DNA from: Clostridiales bacterium
GTDB taxonomy: Bacteria > Bacillota > Clostridia > Christensenellales > CAG-138
Assembly: GCA_024691085.1 (NCBI GenBank)
Contig: JAILNX010000015.1
Span: 41,947-105,946, forward strand
Direction of reading: 5' to 3'
DNA: 64,000 nt
In this document: positions 7,924-17,745 of the stretch, in pieces
Position numbering within the stretch: the first letter of the stretch is position 1
How the letters are laid out: the number at the start of each line of letters is the position of its first letter
Notes under the pieces: generated by a model
The model's input: only the letters and a program-made list of their open reading frames with translations
The model's database searches: none
What the model was told of the DNA's origin: nothing
Made by a program: the position numbers and the translations under genes

Positions 7924-9156
7924 TTACTTGTTTATCTTTTCGAGAACCGATTCGGCGGCGATGCGTCCGTGAGAATATGTAAGCGCGCCCTGGATGTACG
8001 CAGTGTACGGAGCCCTTATCGGTGCGTCTGCTGTAAGCTCGATAGACGCGCCTTGGATGAACGTTCCCGCGGCCATGATGACCTCGTCAATGTATCCCGG
8101 CATTGCCCAGGGCACGGGGACGACAAAGCTGTCAACAGGAGAAACCGACTGTATAACCTGACAGAAATCGATAAGCTGCTCCTTCATTTCGAACCTGAGA
8201 GCCTGAACGATGTCGGATCTCTCGGCCTTCGAAGACGGCATTGATTCAAGCCCGAGCTTTTCGAACACTCCGGCAAAGAGCGCAGCAGTCTTTAAAGCCT
8301 GGCAAACAGTGTGCGGCGCCATAAAGATACCCTGATAATAAGGCAGGTATCCCCCTGGATAACAGCCTGCTTCACGGCCGATACCGGGAACGGTTATCCT
8401 GCTCGCGACAAGATCGATCGCCTTCTGTTTTCCGGCTATGTATCCGCCGGTGTGCGCAATACCGCCTCCGGGATTCTTGATGAGCGAGCCCATAATAACG
8501 TCCGCGCCGTAGGCGGTAGGCTCGTCGGGCTGAGTGAATTCGCCGTAGCAGTTGTCGACTACGATGAAGCTTTCGGGAGAAAGCTCCTTAACAAGATCGA
8601 AAGCGTGCTTCATCTCGACGGGAAGAAGCGAATTACGCCACGCATATCCCCTCGATCTCTGGAAATAAACGATCTTCGGCTTGTCTTTAAGCGCAGTGCT
8701 TAATGCGCCGAGATCAATCTTTCCATCATCCGTAAGCTCGATCTGCTTGTATTCAACTCCGAATTCCTTTAACGACCCCTGCGCCTCGCCTTCGATTCCT
8801 ATAGCCTCTACGAGCGTATCGTAGGGTCGTCCCGCGGCTGAAAGCATTGTATCGCCGGGACGAAGCAGAGACGCGAGCACCGTGAAGATCGTATGCGTAC
8901 CCGAGGAAAGCTGAGGCACAACAAGCGCTGCTTCCGTCTGCATCACCTCGGCGAAAACCCTGTCGAGCGCGTCACGGCCTTCGTCGTCATAGCCGTAACC
9001 TGTGGTAAAGTTAAAGTGTCTCGCCGCGATCCTGTTGTTTCTGAAAGCGGAAAGCACGCGCTGCATGCACACGTTTTCAACGCTCTCCATCCTTTTGAAC
9101 ACGGGCGCGAGCTCGTTTTCGGCTTCAATGATAAGTTCTTTATTGGAAAAGTTCAT
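7924..9156 (-). CDS. PLP-dependent methionine gamma-lyase family protein (YnbB-like)
   Basis: This is a 410-residue fold-type I PLP enzyme of the family often labelled aluminium-resistance protein or methionine gamma-lyase-like. The Schiff-base lysine is probably K227 in MGSLIKNPGGG, preceded by the cofactor aspartate in VVDNCYGEF. LSSGTHTIFTVL, near residue 85, contacts the phosphate. The reaction in vivo is not established; cysteine or methionine lyase activity is a family-based suggestion. It overlaps hfq by 4 nt and is the last gene of the miaB-mutS-mutL-miaA-hfq operon, a common clostridial order. Confidence 0.85.
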   Translation of the reverse strand: MNFSNKELIIEAENELAPVFKRMESVENVCMQRVLSAFRNNRIAARHFNFTTGYGYDDEGRDALDRVFAEVMQTEAALVVPQLSSGTHTIFTVLASLLRPGDTMLSAAGRPYDTLVEAIGIEGEAQGSLKEFGVEYKQIELTDDGKIDLGALSTALKDKPKIVYFQRSRGYAWRNSLLPVEMKHAFDLVKELSPESFIVVDNCYGEFTQPDEPTAYGADVIMGSLIKNPGGGIAHTGGYIAGKQKAIDLVASRITVPGIGREAGCYPGGYLPYYQGIFMAPHTVCQALKTAALFAGVFEKLGLESMPSSKAERSDIVQALRFEMKEQLIDFCQVIQSVSPVDSFVVPVPWAMPGYIDEVIMAAGTFIQGASIELTADAPIRAPYTAYIQGALTYSHGRIAAESVLEKINK

Positions 9157-9392
9157 TTTTCCTCCTTTAATACGGCAAGATCCTTCTCGGGAGTGATAGT
9201 TGAGATCGCGTGCTTATAGATCAGCATCTGCTTTCCGTCAGCTTCGGCTATAACGGCATAGCTGTCAAACCCGATGATCTTTGCTTTGTTGATATGAAAT
9301 CCGTTTGTGACGAAAATCGAGACCGGGCACTCCGTCTTCTTTGCCGCGCTAAGGAACCTGTCCTGAATGCTTTTGTTATTGTTGTCCGCCAT
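9153..9392 (-). CDS. hfq: RNA chaperone Hfq
   Basis: This 79-residue Sm-like protein forms hexamers that bind sRNAs and mRNAs. Residues near QDRFLSAAKKTECPVSIFVTNG make the N-terminal helix and Sm1 motif, and LIYKHAISTI is the Sm2 YKHAI signature. The C-terminal tail is short, as in Firmicutes. Its start lies 17 nt inside the miaA end, and its stop overlaps the PLP enzyme start by 4 nt. The miaA-hfq pairing is conserved in many bacteria. Confidence 0.95.
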   Translation of the reverse strand: MADNNNKSIQDRFLSAAKKTECPVSIFVTNGFHINKAKIIGFDSYAVIAEADGKQMLIYKHAISTITPEKDLAVLKEEK

Positions 9393-10344
9393 GTTTTACT
9401 CTTTCTCCTATAAAGTAATCGGCAACGGCTTTATTGAGTTCTTCGGACGACGCGTATTCGCCTCGATCGAACCATCTGATCCTTTTATCCCTTTTGAACC
9501 ATGCGATCTGCCGCTTTGCGTATCGCCTTGTATCGCGCTTTATCAGTTCGACCGCCTCATCAAAAGTGCATTCGCCCTCAAAATAGCTTATGAACTGCTT
9601 ATACCCGATCCCCTGCAGAGAGAGTACGCGCCTCTTCCCCGCTTCCTCATAAAGCCTTCTCGCTTCATCGCACAGATCTCTTTCGATCATTTTGTCGACG
9701 CGTCTGTTTATACGGTCGTATAATACTGTGCGATCCATGTTGATGCCCGCTATTACGGGCTCGAAAGGTATCTCTTCTCCGCGGGAATTGAGGAAGTCCC
9801 CTCCCTGCTCGGTCATTGTCTTTCCGGTGACCTCAAGGATCTCAAGTGCGCGGATAATGCGCTTGATGTCGCCGCGGTTTATCCTTCCGGCAGCGGCAGG
9901 ATCATTCTCTGAAAGCCTCTTATAAAGGGTGCCGGGCTCCTCCTCTTCCTCTTTGCCGAGTTTTGCGCGGAGCTCTTCATCGGGTTTTACGCTAGTAAAA
10001 TCAAGGGGATAAAGAAGCGAATTTACATAAAGGCCGGTGCCTCCGGCGATTACAGGAGCCATTCCCCTTTCCGTGATCTTGGAAATAAGCGCCGAGGCAT
10101 CCGACGCGAACCTTGCGGCGTTGTAGCTTTCATCGAGATAATCGACGACGTCGATCATGTGATGCGGAACGCCGCCTTTTTCCGCCTCGTCGGGTTTAGC
10201 AGTGCCTATGTCCATCCCGCGATAGATCTGGATCGAATCAGCCGAGATGATCTCTCCGCCGAGCTTTTTTGCGGCATAGACAGCGGCATCGGTTTTGCCG
10301 CTTGCCGTTGGCCCTACTATAAAGAATACGAGCGGCTTTTTCAT
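9376..10344 (-). CDS. miaA: tRNA dimethylallyltransferase MiaA
   Basis: This 322-residue enzyme adds a dimethylallyl group from DMAPP to A37 of tRNAs reading UNN codons. Walker A is GPTASGKT at residues 11-18. SADSIQIYRGMDIGTAKP is the family signature, and the tRNA-binding SLQGIGYKQFI segment follows. MiaB, in the same operon, uses its product for methylthiolation. The prenyl donor is made through IspH and Dxs, both in this window. The start overlaps mutL by 4 nt. The ATACGGTCGTAT motif lies inside the gene. Confidence 0.96.
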   Translation of the reverse strand: MKKPLVFFIVGPTASGKTDAAVYAAKKLGGEIISADSIQIYRGMDIGTAKPDEAEKGGVPHHMIDVVDYLDESYNAARFASDASALISKITERGMAPVIAGGTGLYVNSLLYPLDFTSVKPDEELRAKLGKEEEEEPGTLYKRLSENDPAAAGRINRGDIKRIIRALEILEVTGKTMTEQGGDFLNSRGEEIPFEPVIAGINMDRTVLYDRINRRVDKMIERDLCDEARRLYEEAGKRRVLSLQGIGYKQFISYFEGECTFDEAVELIKRDTRRYAKRQIAWFKRDKRIRWFDRGEYASSEELNKAVADYFIGERVKHGGQQ

Positions 10345-12224
10345 TGGATCCTCTTGAACATCTTCTCGAAATCACGCTTGGACACGCGCACCATAACCGG
10401 CCTTCCGTGAGGGCATGTGAGCGGCGTAGAGCCGTCGGCGTAATGGCTTAGTATTTCCTCTATTCCTCTCAACGAAAGCGTCTGGCCGGCCTTTACGGCG
10501 TGTTTACAGGAATGCTGGATGAGCGAGCTCCTTACAAGGTCGAGTTCCTCTACCCCGCCATTTTTTCTGATAATGCCTATCATATCGGAGACAAGTCTTT
10601 CGACCGATTCCTGTTTTATCCCGTTGGGTACGGCGTGGATGCTGACGGAAAGCGCACCGAATTCTTCAATGTCGAATCCGAGCTCCGTAAACCTCTCGAT
10701 ATTGTCCATAAGACAGGCGTAGTCCGTCGGGGAAAGCGTAAGGACCTTAGCGGTAAGAAGTATCTGCGACTCGAATTTCAGCTCGCCTTTGATCAGCTTT
10801 TCGTAGTTGATCCTCTCATGCGCCGCGTGCTGATCGATATAGAATACCGAATCGCCCTGCTCGACAATTATGTACGTGTCAAAAACCGTTCCTATAATCG
10901 TATAGGGACTTATCCCGAAGGTGATCGCTTCTGATTCTTCCGGGACAAATGAAGGCCTTTCAATGAAAGAATAACGAACGACACCGTTCACGTCCGCAGT
11001 ACTGACAGCGGGCTCGGAGGCGGCGACGTCGCGTACGTATACGGGAGGCTTTTTGGCAGGAGCCGCAGGTTTTACCGGAGGTGTTTCCTTGACCTCGGAT
11101 ATTACTTCGTTCAAAGAGTCGGCTAAAGACTGATCCTGCGGCGTGGCCTTCTTCCCGAGCGCCTCGTATACGTCGACGGCGGTCAGTTTAGGAGATTCTA
11201 TCATGGGTTCGGCCGTTTCCGGAAACTCGTTATTTCCGTTCAAAGCGTCACGGACTGCGAACAGTACGGCGGAAGACACCCTTTCCTCGTCTCGGAAGCG
11301 AACTGTCAGCTTGTTGGGGTGCACGTTGACGTCCACCTCGCGCGGGGAGATTTTTATGTTCAGGACAAAGAACGGGAAACGTCCGACCATCAGCCTTGTT
11401 TCGTATGCTCTCTGCGCGGCAAAGCTAAGCTGCTGGGATCTTATGTACCTTCCGTTTATGAAGATGCTCTGCTGCATTCTGTTGCTTCTCGAAAGGAATT
11501 CGTCGCCGCAATAGCCGTCGATAAGGATGTATCCGTCGTCATAACGAACCTTTTTCAGATGCTCCGACACGTCGGGGCCGTAAACGCAAACGATAGCGTT
11601 AGCGAGAGAACCGTCGCCAGCGCTGTGATAAACGGGCTTTCCTCCGCTTATGAATTTGAAGGACACGTTCGTGCTGCCCAGAATGAGCCTTTGCAGATAA
11701 TCGCCGACCGCTGCGGCCTCGGAACGCGGGTTCTTTAAGAACTTAAGCCTTGCCGGAACGTTATAGAATAATTCCCTTACCTCGAAGTTAGTTCCGACAG
11801 GACAGCCGCAGGGAAGGCAGTCCCTGATTACGCCTCCGTCAATATTGATCGCGGTTCCGGCGTCCTCGTCCTCCGTGCGCGTTCTGACTGAAACATGAGA
11901 AACGGACGCGATCGACGCAAGCGCCTCGCCGCGGAATCCCAGAGTTTCGATCTCGTCAAGTCCTTCGACCGAATGAAGCTTGCTTGTGGCGTGCCGTAAA
12001 AAAGCCGTCTTTACGTCCTCAGCTGGAATGCCGCAGCCGTTGTCGGTAACGCGGATATACTCGGCGCCGCCCTCCTTTATTTCGACGGTCACGGATGTCG
12101 CGCCGGCGTCGAGCGAATTCTCGACGAGCTCCTTAACGACCGAAGCGGGTCTTTCAACGACCTCTCCCGCAGCGATCTTATTCGCAAGCTGAGGGTCGAG
12201 GACCTCTATCCTTCTTATTGTCAT
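10341..12224 (-). CDS. mutL: DNA mismatch repair endonuclease MutL
   Basis: This 627-residue protein has a GHKL ATPase domain with the motifs NSLDAGAT, VTDNGCGI and GFRGEALASI. Its C-terminal domain carries the endonuclease motif DQHAAHERINYEKL (DQHA-x2-E-x4-E) plus CKHAVKAGQ and CPHGRPV, so it is a nicking MutL of the non-E. coli type. A linker at about residues 340-440 is Pro/Ala rich. It overlaps miaA and mutS by 4 nt each, which suggests translational coupling with its partner MutS. Confidence 0.97.
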   Translation of the reverse strand: MTIRRIEVLDPQLANKIAAGEVVERPASVVKELVENSLDAGATSVTVEIKEGGAEYIRVTDNGCGIPAEDVKTAFLRHATSKLHSVEGLDEIETLGFRGEALASIASVSHVSVRTRTEDEDAGTAINIDGGVIRDCLPCGCPVGTNFEVRELFYNVPARLKFLKNPRSEAAAVGDYLQRLILGSTNVSFKFISGGKPVYHSAGDGSLANAIVCVYGPDVSEHLKKVRYDDGYILIDGYCGDEFLSRSNRMQQSIFINGRYIRSQQLSFAAQRAYETRLMVGRFPFFVLNIKISPREVDVNVHPNKLTVRFRDEERVSSAVLFAVRDALNGNNEFPETAEPMIESPKLTAVDVYEALGKKATPQDQSLADSLNEVISEVKETPPVKPAAPAKKPPVYVRDVAASEPAVSTADVNGVVRYSFIERPSFVPEESEAITFGISPYTIIGTVFDTYIIVEQGDSVFYIDQHAAHERINYEKLIKGELKFESQILLTAKVLTLSPTDYACLMDNIERFTELGFDIEEFGALSVSIHAVPNGIKQESVERLVSDMIGIIRKNGGVEELDLVRSSLIQHSCKHAVKAGQTLSLRGIEEILSHYADGSTPLTCPHGRPVMVRVSKRDFEKMFKRIQ

Positions 12225-14824
12225 ATCTTTGCCCTCGTGCTTAGTTCATACAGTTTGCTAAGCGCCTCCATAGGCGTAAGCCTGTTAACGTCAAGCTCGC
12301 GAAGCTCTCTCAAGATGTCTCCGTCGTCGGAAGAACCCAAAAGATTCATCTGCTCCGCAAGGCTGTTTTTGACTCTTGACGCGGCGTTGTTGATGTCGGA
12401 GTCCTCGAGCTGTCCGAGTATCTCTTTCGCGCGCTCGATAAGGCTGTAAGGAAGTCCGGCAAGCCTCGCGACCTGTATGCCGAAGCTCTTGTCGGCTCCG
12501 CCGCGCATTATCCTTCTTAAGAAGATGATGTCGTCGCCGTGCTCCTTAACGGTGATCCTGTAATTCTTAACGCCGTCAAGCTTGCCCTCAAGCTCGGTCA
12601 GCTCATGATAATGCGTCGCAAAAAGCGCCTTCGCGCCGCATTTGCGCTTGTCGGAGATATGTTCAACGACCGCCCAGGCAATGCTCAGTCCGTCAAACGT
12701 GCTTGTGCCGCGGCCTATTTCGTCTATGATCAAAAGGCTTTTATTCGTTGCGTTGTTCAGGATATTTGCCATTTCGCTCATCTCGACCATAAACGTGCTC
12801 TGACCGGTTGAGAGGCTGTCGGATGCGCCGACCCTTGTAAAGATCTTATCGGTCAAAGGAATGCTTGCGGATGCCGCGGGTACGAACGACCCCATGTGCG
12901 CCATCAGCGTTATGAGAGCGACCTGACGCATATACGTGCTCTTGCCGGCCATGTTGGGACCGGTAAGAATAATGATGCGGTCGTCCTTGTCGTCAAGCTC
13001 GGTCGAGTTGGGCACGAACGTGTCCTTAACACTCTTCTCGACGATAGGATGACGCCCGTCGACGATCTTCAGCTTGCCGCTCTTTGTAAGCCTCGGCCTG
13101 CAGTATCTGTTCGACGCCGCGACAGAAGCAAGCGACTGAAGGCAGTCGAGAGTCGATATCACGAAGGAATCGCCCTTCAGCCTGTCTATGCAGTTGAGGA
13201 GCGTCGTGCGGATCTCGGTGAAGAGATTGTACTCGAGGGTAATGATCCTGTCCTCTGCTCCGAGTATCTTCTCCTCAAGCTCCTTAAGCTCCTGCGTAAC
13301 ATACCTTTCAGCGTTGGCTAAAGTCTGCTTTCTCTGATAATCGAGCGGAACGAGCTGCTTATTCGAATTGCTGACCTCAATGTAATAGCCGAATACGCGG
13401 TTGTAGCCGATCTTAAGATTCTTTATGCCTGTGCGCTCTTTTTCGCTGTTTTCGAGCTGAGCGAGCATCGACCTTCCGCCGTGCGAAAGCTCGCGTAGCT
13501 CGTCTACTTCGCTTGAATAGCCGTTCCTTATGATGCCACCGTCCTTTACGGATACGGGCGGCTCGTCAACGATCGCGCTGTAGAGGAGGAGCTTAATGTC
13601 CTCCATAAGATCGAGCTTTTCGGAGAGAGCACGCAGGCTCTCGCAGCCTGGGAATGAATTAAGTATCGATTGAACGAAAGGCAGTTTTGAGAGAGATTTT
13701 CTTAAAGAGTCGCAGTCCCTTGCGTTTACGGTTCCGTAGGCGATCCTGCTGACGAGCCTCTCGATATCGTAAACGCCGTCAAGCGCGTCGCGGAGCCTTC
13801 CGCGTTCCGACGGATGGTCGAATAGGCACTGGACCGAATCAAGCCTTCCGTTTATCGCTTCGATATCCTGAAGGGGCTGATCGATCCATCTTCTTAATAG
13901 CCTCGCGCCCATAGAAGTCTTGGTGCTGTCGAGCACGCCGAGGAGGGTGCTCTTTTTGCCGGCGTCGACGCGCATTGGCGCGCAGAGCTCAAGATTACGC
14001 CTGGTCGCTGCGTCGATCCCCATGTACTCTCCGGACTGCTGAAGGACGATCCTGGTTATATGCGAGAGCGCGTTTTTCTGAGTATCGTCAAGATATTTAA
14101 GGAGCGCGCCGGCTGCTGCGACCGCCATGGAGCGGTCGTTAAGACCGAACCCGGCAAGGCTTGTCACGTTGAAATGCTCGAGGAGGATCCTCTGGCACTT
14201 CTCAGTCTCGAAGAACCTGTCCTCTTTCTTCTCAAGATAAAAATGTGAGGAGATCCATTTATAAACGAATTCCCTCGTGAACAGGTACTCGTTAGCTATG
14301 ATCTCGCGCGGTTCGATCCTCGCGAGCTGGTCGATCAATTCTGTCTGCGCCTTATCTCCGGCGAGCTCATACGAATAGAAATCGCCGGTGGAAACGTCGC
14401 AGTAAGCCAGCTCAAATACTCCGTTTGAAGCAAAGATCGAAAGGATATAGTTGTTCGCGTTCTCGGGAAGCATCTGCTCCTCGATAACGGTTCCGGGGGT
14501 GATAACGCGTATGACGTCACGCTCGACAAGCCCTTTCGCAAGCGAGGGGTCCTCTAGCTGCTCGCAGATCGCGACCTTATAGCCCTTCTCGATCAGCTTA
14601 TTGATATAACTGTTTACGGAATGATACGGCACTCCGCACATCGGCGCGCGTTCCTTCATTCCGCAGTCCCTTCCCGTCAGCACGATCTCGAGCTCTCTCG
14701 ATGCGGTCAGAGCGTCGTCAAAGAACATCTCGTAGAAATCGCCGAGTCTGAAAAAAAGCAAACAGTCGTTGTATTTTTCCTTAAGCTCAAGGTATTGCTG
14801 CATCATCGGAGTTAATGAAGCCAT
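12221..14824 (-). CDS. mutS: DNA mismatch repair protein MutS
   Basis: This 867-residue protein recognises mismatches and signals MutL through ATP. The N-terminus TPMMQQYLELKEKYNDCLLF and the GDFYEMF segment form the mismatch-binding domain, with the Phe-x-Glu in FYEMF. Walker A is GPNMAGKSTYMRQ and Walker B is LLIIDEIGRGTSTFDG, followed by FATHYHEL. The length is typical of MutS1. It starts 18 nt after miaB and overlaps mutL by 4 nt. Confidence 0.97.
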   Translation of the reverse strand: MASLTPMMQQYLELKEKYNDCLLFFRLGDFYEMFFDDALTASRELEIVLTGRDCGMKERAPMCGVPYHSVNSYINKLIEKGYKVAICEQLEDPSLAKGLVERDVIRVITPGTVIEEQMLPENANNYILSIFASNGVFELAYCDVSTGDFYSYELAGDKAQTELIDQLARIEPREIIANEYLFTREFVYKWISSHFYLEKKEDRFFETEKCQRILLEHFNVTSLAGFGLNDRSMAVAAAGALLKYLDDTQKNALSHITRIVLQQSGEYMGIDAATRRNLELCAPMRVDAGKKSTLLGVLDSTKTSMGARLLRRWIDQPLQDIEAINGRLDSVQCLFDHPSERGRLRDALDGVYDIERLVSRIAYGTVNARDCDSLRKSLSKLPFVQSILNSFPGCESLRALSEKLDLMEDIKLLLYSAIVDEPPVSVKDGGIIRNGYSSEVDELRELSHGGRSMLAQLENSEKERTGIKNLKIGYNRVFGYYIEVSNSNKQLVPLDYQRKQTLANAERYVTQELKELEEKILGAEDRIITLEYNLFTEIRTTLLNCIDRLKGDSFVISTLDCLQSLASVAASNRYCRPRLTKSGKLKIVDGRHPIVEKSVKDTFVPNSTELDDKDDRIIILTGPNMAGKSTYMRQVALITLMAHMGSFVPAASASIPLTDKIFTRVGASDSLSTGQSTFMVEMSEMANILNNATNKSLLIIDEIGRGTSTFDGLSIAWAVVEHISDKRKCGAKALFATHYHELTELEGKLDGVKNYRITVKEHGDDIIFLRRIMRGGADKSFGIQVARLAGLPYSLIERAKEILGQLEDSDINNAASRVKNSLAEQMNLLGSSDDGDILRELRELDVNRLTPMEALSKLYELSTRAKI

Positions 14825-14842
14825 ACTGTATCTCCCGTTAAA

Positions 14843-16237
14843 TCAGTCGATTATCTCGCCGCTGAGCGAATTGAAGCGCGTGCCGGTGATCTTTGCGTTA
14901 TAGTACTTTCCGATCATAGACTCGTCGCCCTTGACGTAAACCATCTTCAGGCTTCCGAGCTTTCCGAACATCATGGGTTCGCCGCGCGTATCCTTTCCCT
15001 CGATAAGGATCTCGTCGATGGTGCCAATGTATTTATCGTTGGCTTTTACGACGGTCTCTGCTATAACGTCGTTGAGCCTTTTGAGCCTTTCCTTCTTGAC
15101 GGGTTCGGGGATCTGCCCGTCCATTACGGCCGCTTTCGTGCCGGGACGAACGGAATAGGCGAATGAATACGCGGATGAATACCCGATTTTTCTTACAAGC
15201 TCAAGCGTGTCCTCAAGGTCTTCGTCCGTTTCGGTCGGGAAACCGACGATAATATCGGTGGTGAGCTCGATCCCCTTGACGTTCTCGCGAAGATCCTGAA
15301 CGAGATCGAAATAATGCTCACGCGTATAGCGGCGGTTCATAAGCTCGAGTATGCGGTTGCTGCCCGATTGAACGGGCAGATGGATGTGTTCGCAGACCTT
15401 GTCGCATTCGGCCATAGCCATAACGAGCTCGTGCGAAAGATCCTTGGGATGCGAGGTCATGAAACGGAGTCTTTTAAGGCCTTCGACCTCGTTGACCATG
15501 CGGAGAAGCTCCGGGAACTTAAGTCCGTTATCGTTATATGAATTGACGTTCTGCCCCAAAAGCGTGACCTCTGTAAAGCCTTCGTCACGAACTACGCGGC
15601 GGACCTCTTCAATAATATCGCCGGAGCGTCTCGATCTCTCCCTGCCGCGGACATACGGCACTATGCAGTAGGAGCAGAAATTGTTGCATCCATACATGAT
15701 GTTTACGAACGTGGAGAAGCCTTCATTGCGCTTGATGGGAAGACCTTCCGCAATTTCCTCGTTAGGCTCTTTTATGCTGATAACTCTGTTTCCGTTCATA
15801 ACTTTCTCAAGCATGACCGGGAACAGATGGAGCTCGTTCGTACCGAATATCATATCGACGAACGGGAAACGCGAAGCAAGAGTCCTCGCTACTTCAGGCT
15901 GCTGCATCATGCAGCCGCATACCGCGGTGATCAGCGAAGGATTGTTTTCCTTGATCTCCTTAACAAAACCCACGTTCCCGAAGGTCCTTTTTTCGGCATG
16001 ATCGCGAATGCAGCAGGTATTGAAAAGGATGAGATCGGAGGAGCTTTTTTCAAGAGCTTTCTCATACCCCATCGCCTCGAGCATTCCGGCGATCTTTTCC
16101 GAATCGTGCTCGTTCATCTGACAGCCGTATGTTTCTATATAATAGCGCGGACTTACTCCGTTTAGCATTTCCCTGATCCTGCGTATGGCGGCAAAACTTT
16201 CGTCAAGAACGGTTTTGTCAACGAATACCTGTTTCAT
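14843..16237 (-). CDS. miaB: tRNA-2-methylthio-N6-dimethylallyladenosine synthase MiaB
   Basis: This 464-residue radical-SAM methylthiotransferase acts on i6A37 tRNAs made by MiaA. The N-terminal auxiliary cluster uses C39 (TYGCQMN), the CC at 75-76 (NTCCIRDHAE) and VCGC near 107-109. The radical-SAM cluster is C184-x3-C188-x2-C191 in YGCNNFCSYCIVPYVRG. A TRAM domain ends the protein. It is the first gene of the mutS-mutL-miaA-hfq operon, with a clear promoter upstream. Confidence 0.96.
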   Translation of the reverse strand: MKQVFVDKTVLDESFAAIRRIREMLNGVSPRYYIETYGCQMNEHDSEKIAGMLEAMGYEKALEKSSSDLILFNTCCIRDHAEKRTFGNVGFVKEIKENNPSLITAVCGCMMQQPEVARTLASRFPFVDMIFGTNELHLFPVMLEKVMNGNRVISIKEPNEEIAEGLPIKRNEGFSTFVNIMYGCNNFCSYCIVPYVRGRERSRRSGDIIEEVRRVVRDEGFTEVTLLGQNVNSYNDNGLKFPELLRMVNEVEGLKRLRFMTSHPKDLSHELVMAMAECDKVCEHIHLPVQSGSNRILELMNRRYTREHYFDLVQDLRENVKGIELTTDIIVGFPTETDEDLEDTLELVRKIGYSSAYSFAYSVRPGTKAAVMDGQIPEPVKKERLKRLNDVIAETVVKANDKYIGTIDEILIEGKDTRGEPMMFGKLGSLKMVYVKGDESMIGKYYNAKITGTRFNSLSGEIID

Positions 16238-16268
16238 TCTTTCCTCCGTACATATTTATACAAATGTA

Positions 16269-16297
16269 ATTATACATCAAATGACGCTCACATTCAA
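16269..16297 (-). promoter_or_regulatory. Promoter of the miaB-mutSL-miaA-hfq operon
   Basis: On the minus strand TTGAAT (complement of 16292-16297), a 17-nt spacer and TATAAT (complement of 16269-16274) lie about 30 nt before the miaB ATG. All downstream genes overlap or nearly abut, so it probably drives six genes. Confidence 0.7.
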
Positions 16298-16317
16298 GTT
16301 TTCAGTATAAAAAGCGC

Positions 16318-16345
16318 TTGATTTGAATTCGTGAATTGGTATAAT
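16318..16345 (+). promoter_or_regulatory. Promoter of the PrsA-like lipoprotein gene
   Basis: TTGATT (16318-16323), a 16-nt spacer and TATAAT (16340-16345) preceded by TGG form an extended -10 promoter. AAAGGAG follows 8 nt before the ATG at 16374. Confidence 0.65.
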
Positions 16346-16373
16346 AAAACTATGCTGAATAAAGGAGCATGAT

Positions 16374-17690
16374 ATGAAAAGAAACACTTTAAAACTGTTT
16401 GCGTTGATTTTGTGCGTCGTGATCGTCTCTTCCCTGTTTTCGGCGTGCAAACTGACGGATCCTTCGGAGGAGAATCTTGCCGATAAGCTGTTCGGACTGA
16501 AGATTGTCATGAGTTCCAAGAACGTGGATATTACGATGTACGATTTTCTTCAGTCGTTCAATAATAATGATTACTATCAGTATTATATGTACGGACTGAT
16601 CTCGCAGGACGATTATCTCAATATGATAGTAAACGATATGTCGACGTTTATGTATCTTGTAAACGCCGCGTATGACGAGGGCTTCGAACTTACCGCCGAG
16701 GAGAACGAGGAGATAAACAAGTCTGTTTCAGATCAGTTCGAAAGGCTTTTGGCAAGATACGAAACGCAGGTCACGGATACTTCCGCAGATAAACGCGCTG
16801 AAGCGCTCAAACTTTTCGAAGCGGATATTGCTTCATACGGCGTAGATTACAACTCCGCTGTCGAGCTGACCGTCAAGAGCATGTGCATGTACAAAATCGC
16901 CGAAAAGTATTATAACTCGATCACAGAAAGCATAGAAGTCTGCGATGAGGAAGTCGAACAGTATTATAAGGACAGATTCACGGATGAAAAGAAAAACACC
17001 GTTTCCGATTTTTCGGAGCTCTTGAGGGCGTACTATTCCGGCAACTCCCCCTACCCCGTTCACGTTCCCGAGGACTGTTTCTCCGTAAATCATCTGTATC
17101 TCGAGCTTGAGAATGAAGCCGAAGACGAACAGAACCCCGTTTACAACAAGGACAGCCGAAAGGACGTCGAGGAGCAGATCGAAGCGAAGCTTCCCGAAAC
17201 GGACGGTTTTGACGGCTTTATGGAGCTTGTTGCCGAATTCGGCGAGGATCCCGGAATGACGTATGACGGTTATCGCGAAAACGGTTACGTCATTCATCCT
17301 TCTATGGACGATTACTACTTCCCCGGATTCGTCTATGCCGCTATGAATCTGCACGACGGCGAATGGACTCCCGCCGAGGACGCCGATTACGAGATACCGG
17401 AACTTAACTATTTCGAGCTTAAGGACGGCACGAAGGTCGTCAAGGTCTACACGAAGTCCGGCGTTCACTATATCATTCTGAATAAGGAGTACACAAAGGG
17501 CAAAGTCGAATACGAAAAGGGCGACGAGAAATGGCTTTCCTGGAAGAACGCAGCGATAAGCAGCGTATCGGAAAAGCGTTTCGAGGAGTTGTTTGATTCG
17601 TGGAAGGAGAAGTATGAGATCAATACAGATCTTGACGCTATAAAGGCTATAATTTTCAAGGATGACGGCGGCGAACCCGCTGTCGGATAA
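16374..17690 (+). CDS. PrsA/SurA-like foldase lipoprotein
   Basis: This is a 438-residue exported protein. The N-terminus MKRNTLKLFALILCVVIVSS with LFSAC gives a type II signal and lipobox, with the lipid on Cys25 or so. Residues around 45-175 are helical, like the SurA_N region. A parvulin-like pattern follows: VNHLYLELENEAEDEQ, FMELVAEFGEDPG, FPGFVYAAMNLHDGEWTP and GVHYIILNKEY, ending in a helix. The likely role is folding of secreted proteins outside the membrane; PPIase activity is inferred, since the domain is divergent. The gene stands alone between its promoter and a terminator. Confidence 0.75.
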   Translation: MKRNTLKLFALILCVVIVSSLFSACKLTDPSEENLADKLFGLKIVMSSKNVDITMYDFLQSFNNNDYYQYYMYGLISQDDYLNMIVNDMSTFMYLVNAAYDEGFELTAEENEEINKSVSDQFERLLARYETQVTDTSADKRAEALKLFEADIASYGVDYNSAVELTVKSMCMYKIAEKYYNSITESIEVCDEEVEQYYKDRFTDEKKNTVSDFSELLRAYYSGNSPYPVHVPEDCFSVNHLYLELENEAEDEQNPVYNKDSRKDVEEQIEAKLPETDGFDGFMELVAEFGEDPGMTYDGYRENGYVIHPSMDDYYFPGFVYAAMNLHDGEWTPAEDADYEIPELNYFELKDGTKVVKVYTKSGVHYIILNKEYTKGKVEYEKGDEKWLSWKNAAISSVSEKRFEELFDSWKEKYEINTDLDAIKAIIFKDDGGEPAVG

Positions 17691-17704
17691 TACAAAGCAA
17701 CAAG

Positions 17705-17735
17705 AAAACCGGGCCCGATCACGGACCCGGTTTTT
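17705..17735. terminator. Bidirectional terminator between foldase and ispH-S1
   Basis: AAAACCGGGCCCG (17705-17717) and CGGACCCGGTTTTT (17722-17735) form a GC-rich hairpin with A- and T-runs at the ends. The two flanking genes converge on it. Confidence 0.85.
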
Positions 17736-17745
17736 GATCATCTAA

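Noticed and set aside
16374-17690. Sugar-binding lipoprotein
   Set aside because: The SurA-like N-terminus and the parvulin-like pattern fit a foldase better.
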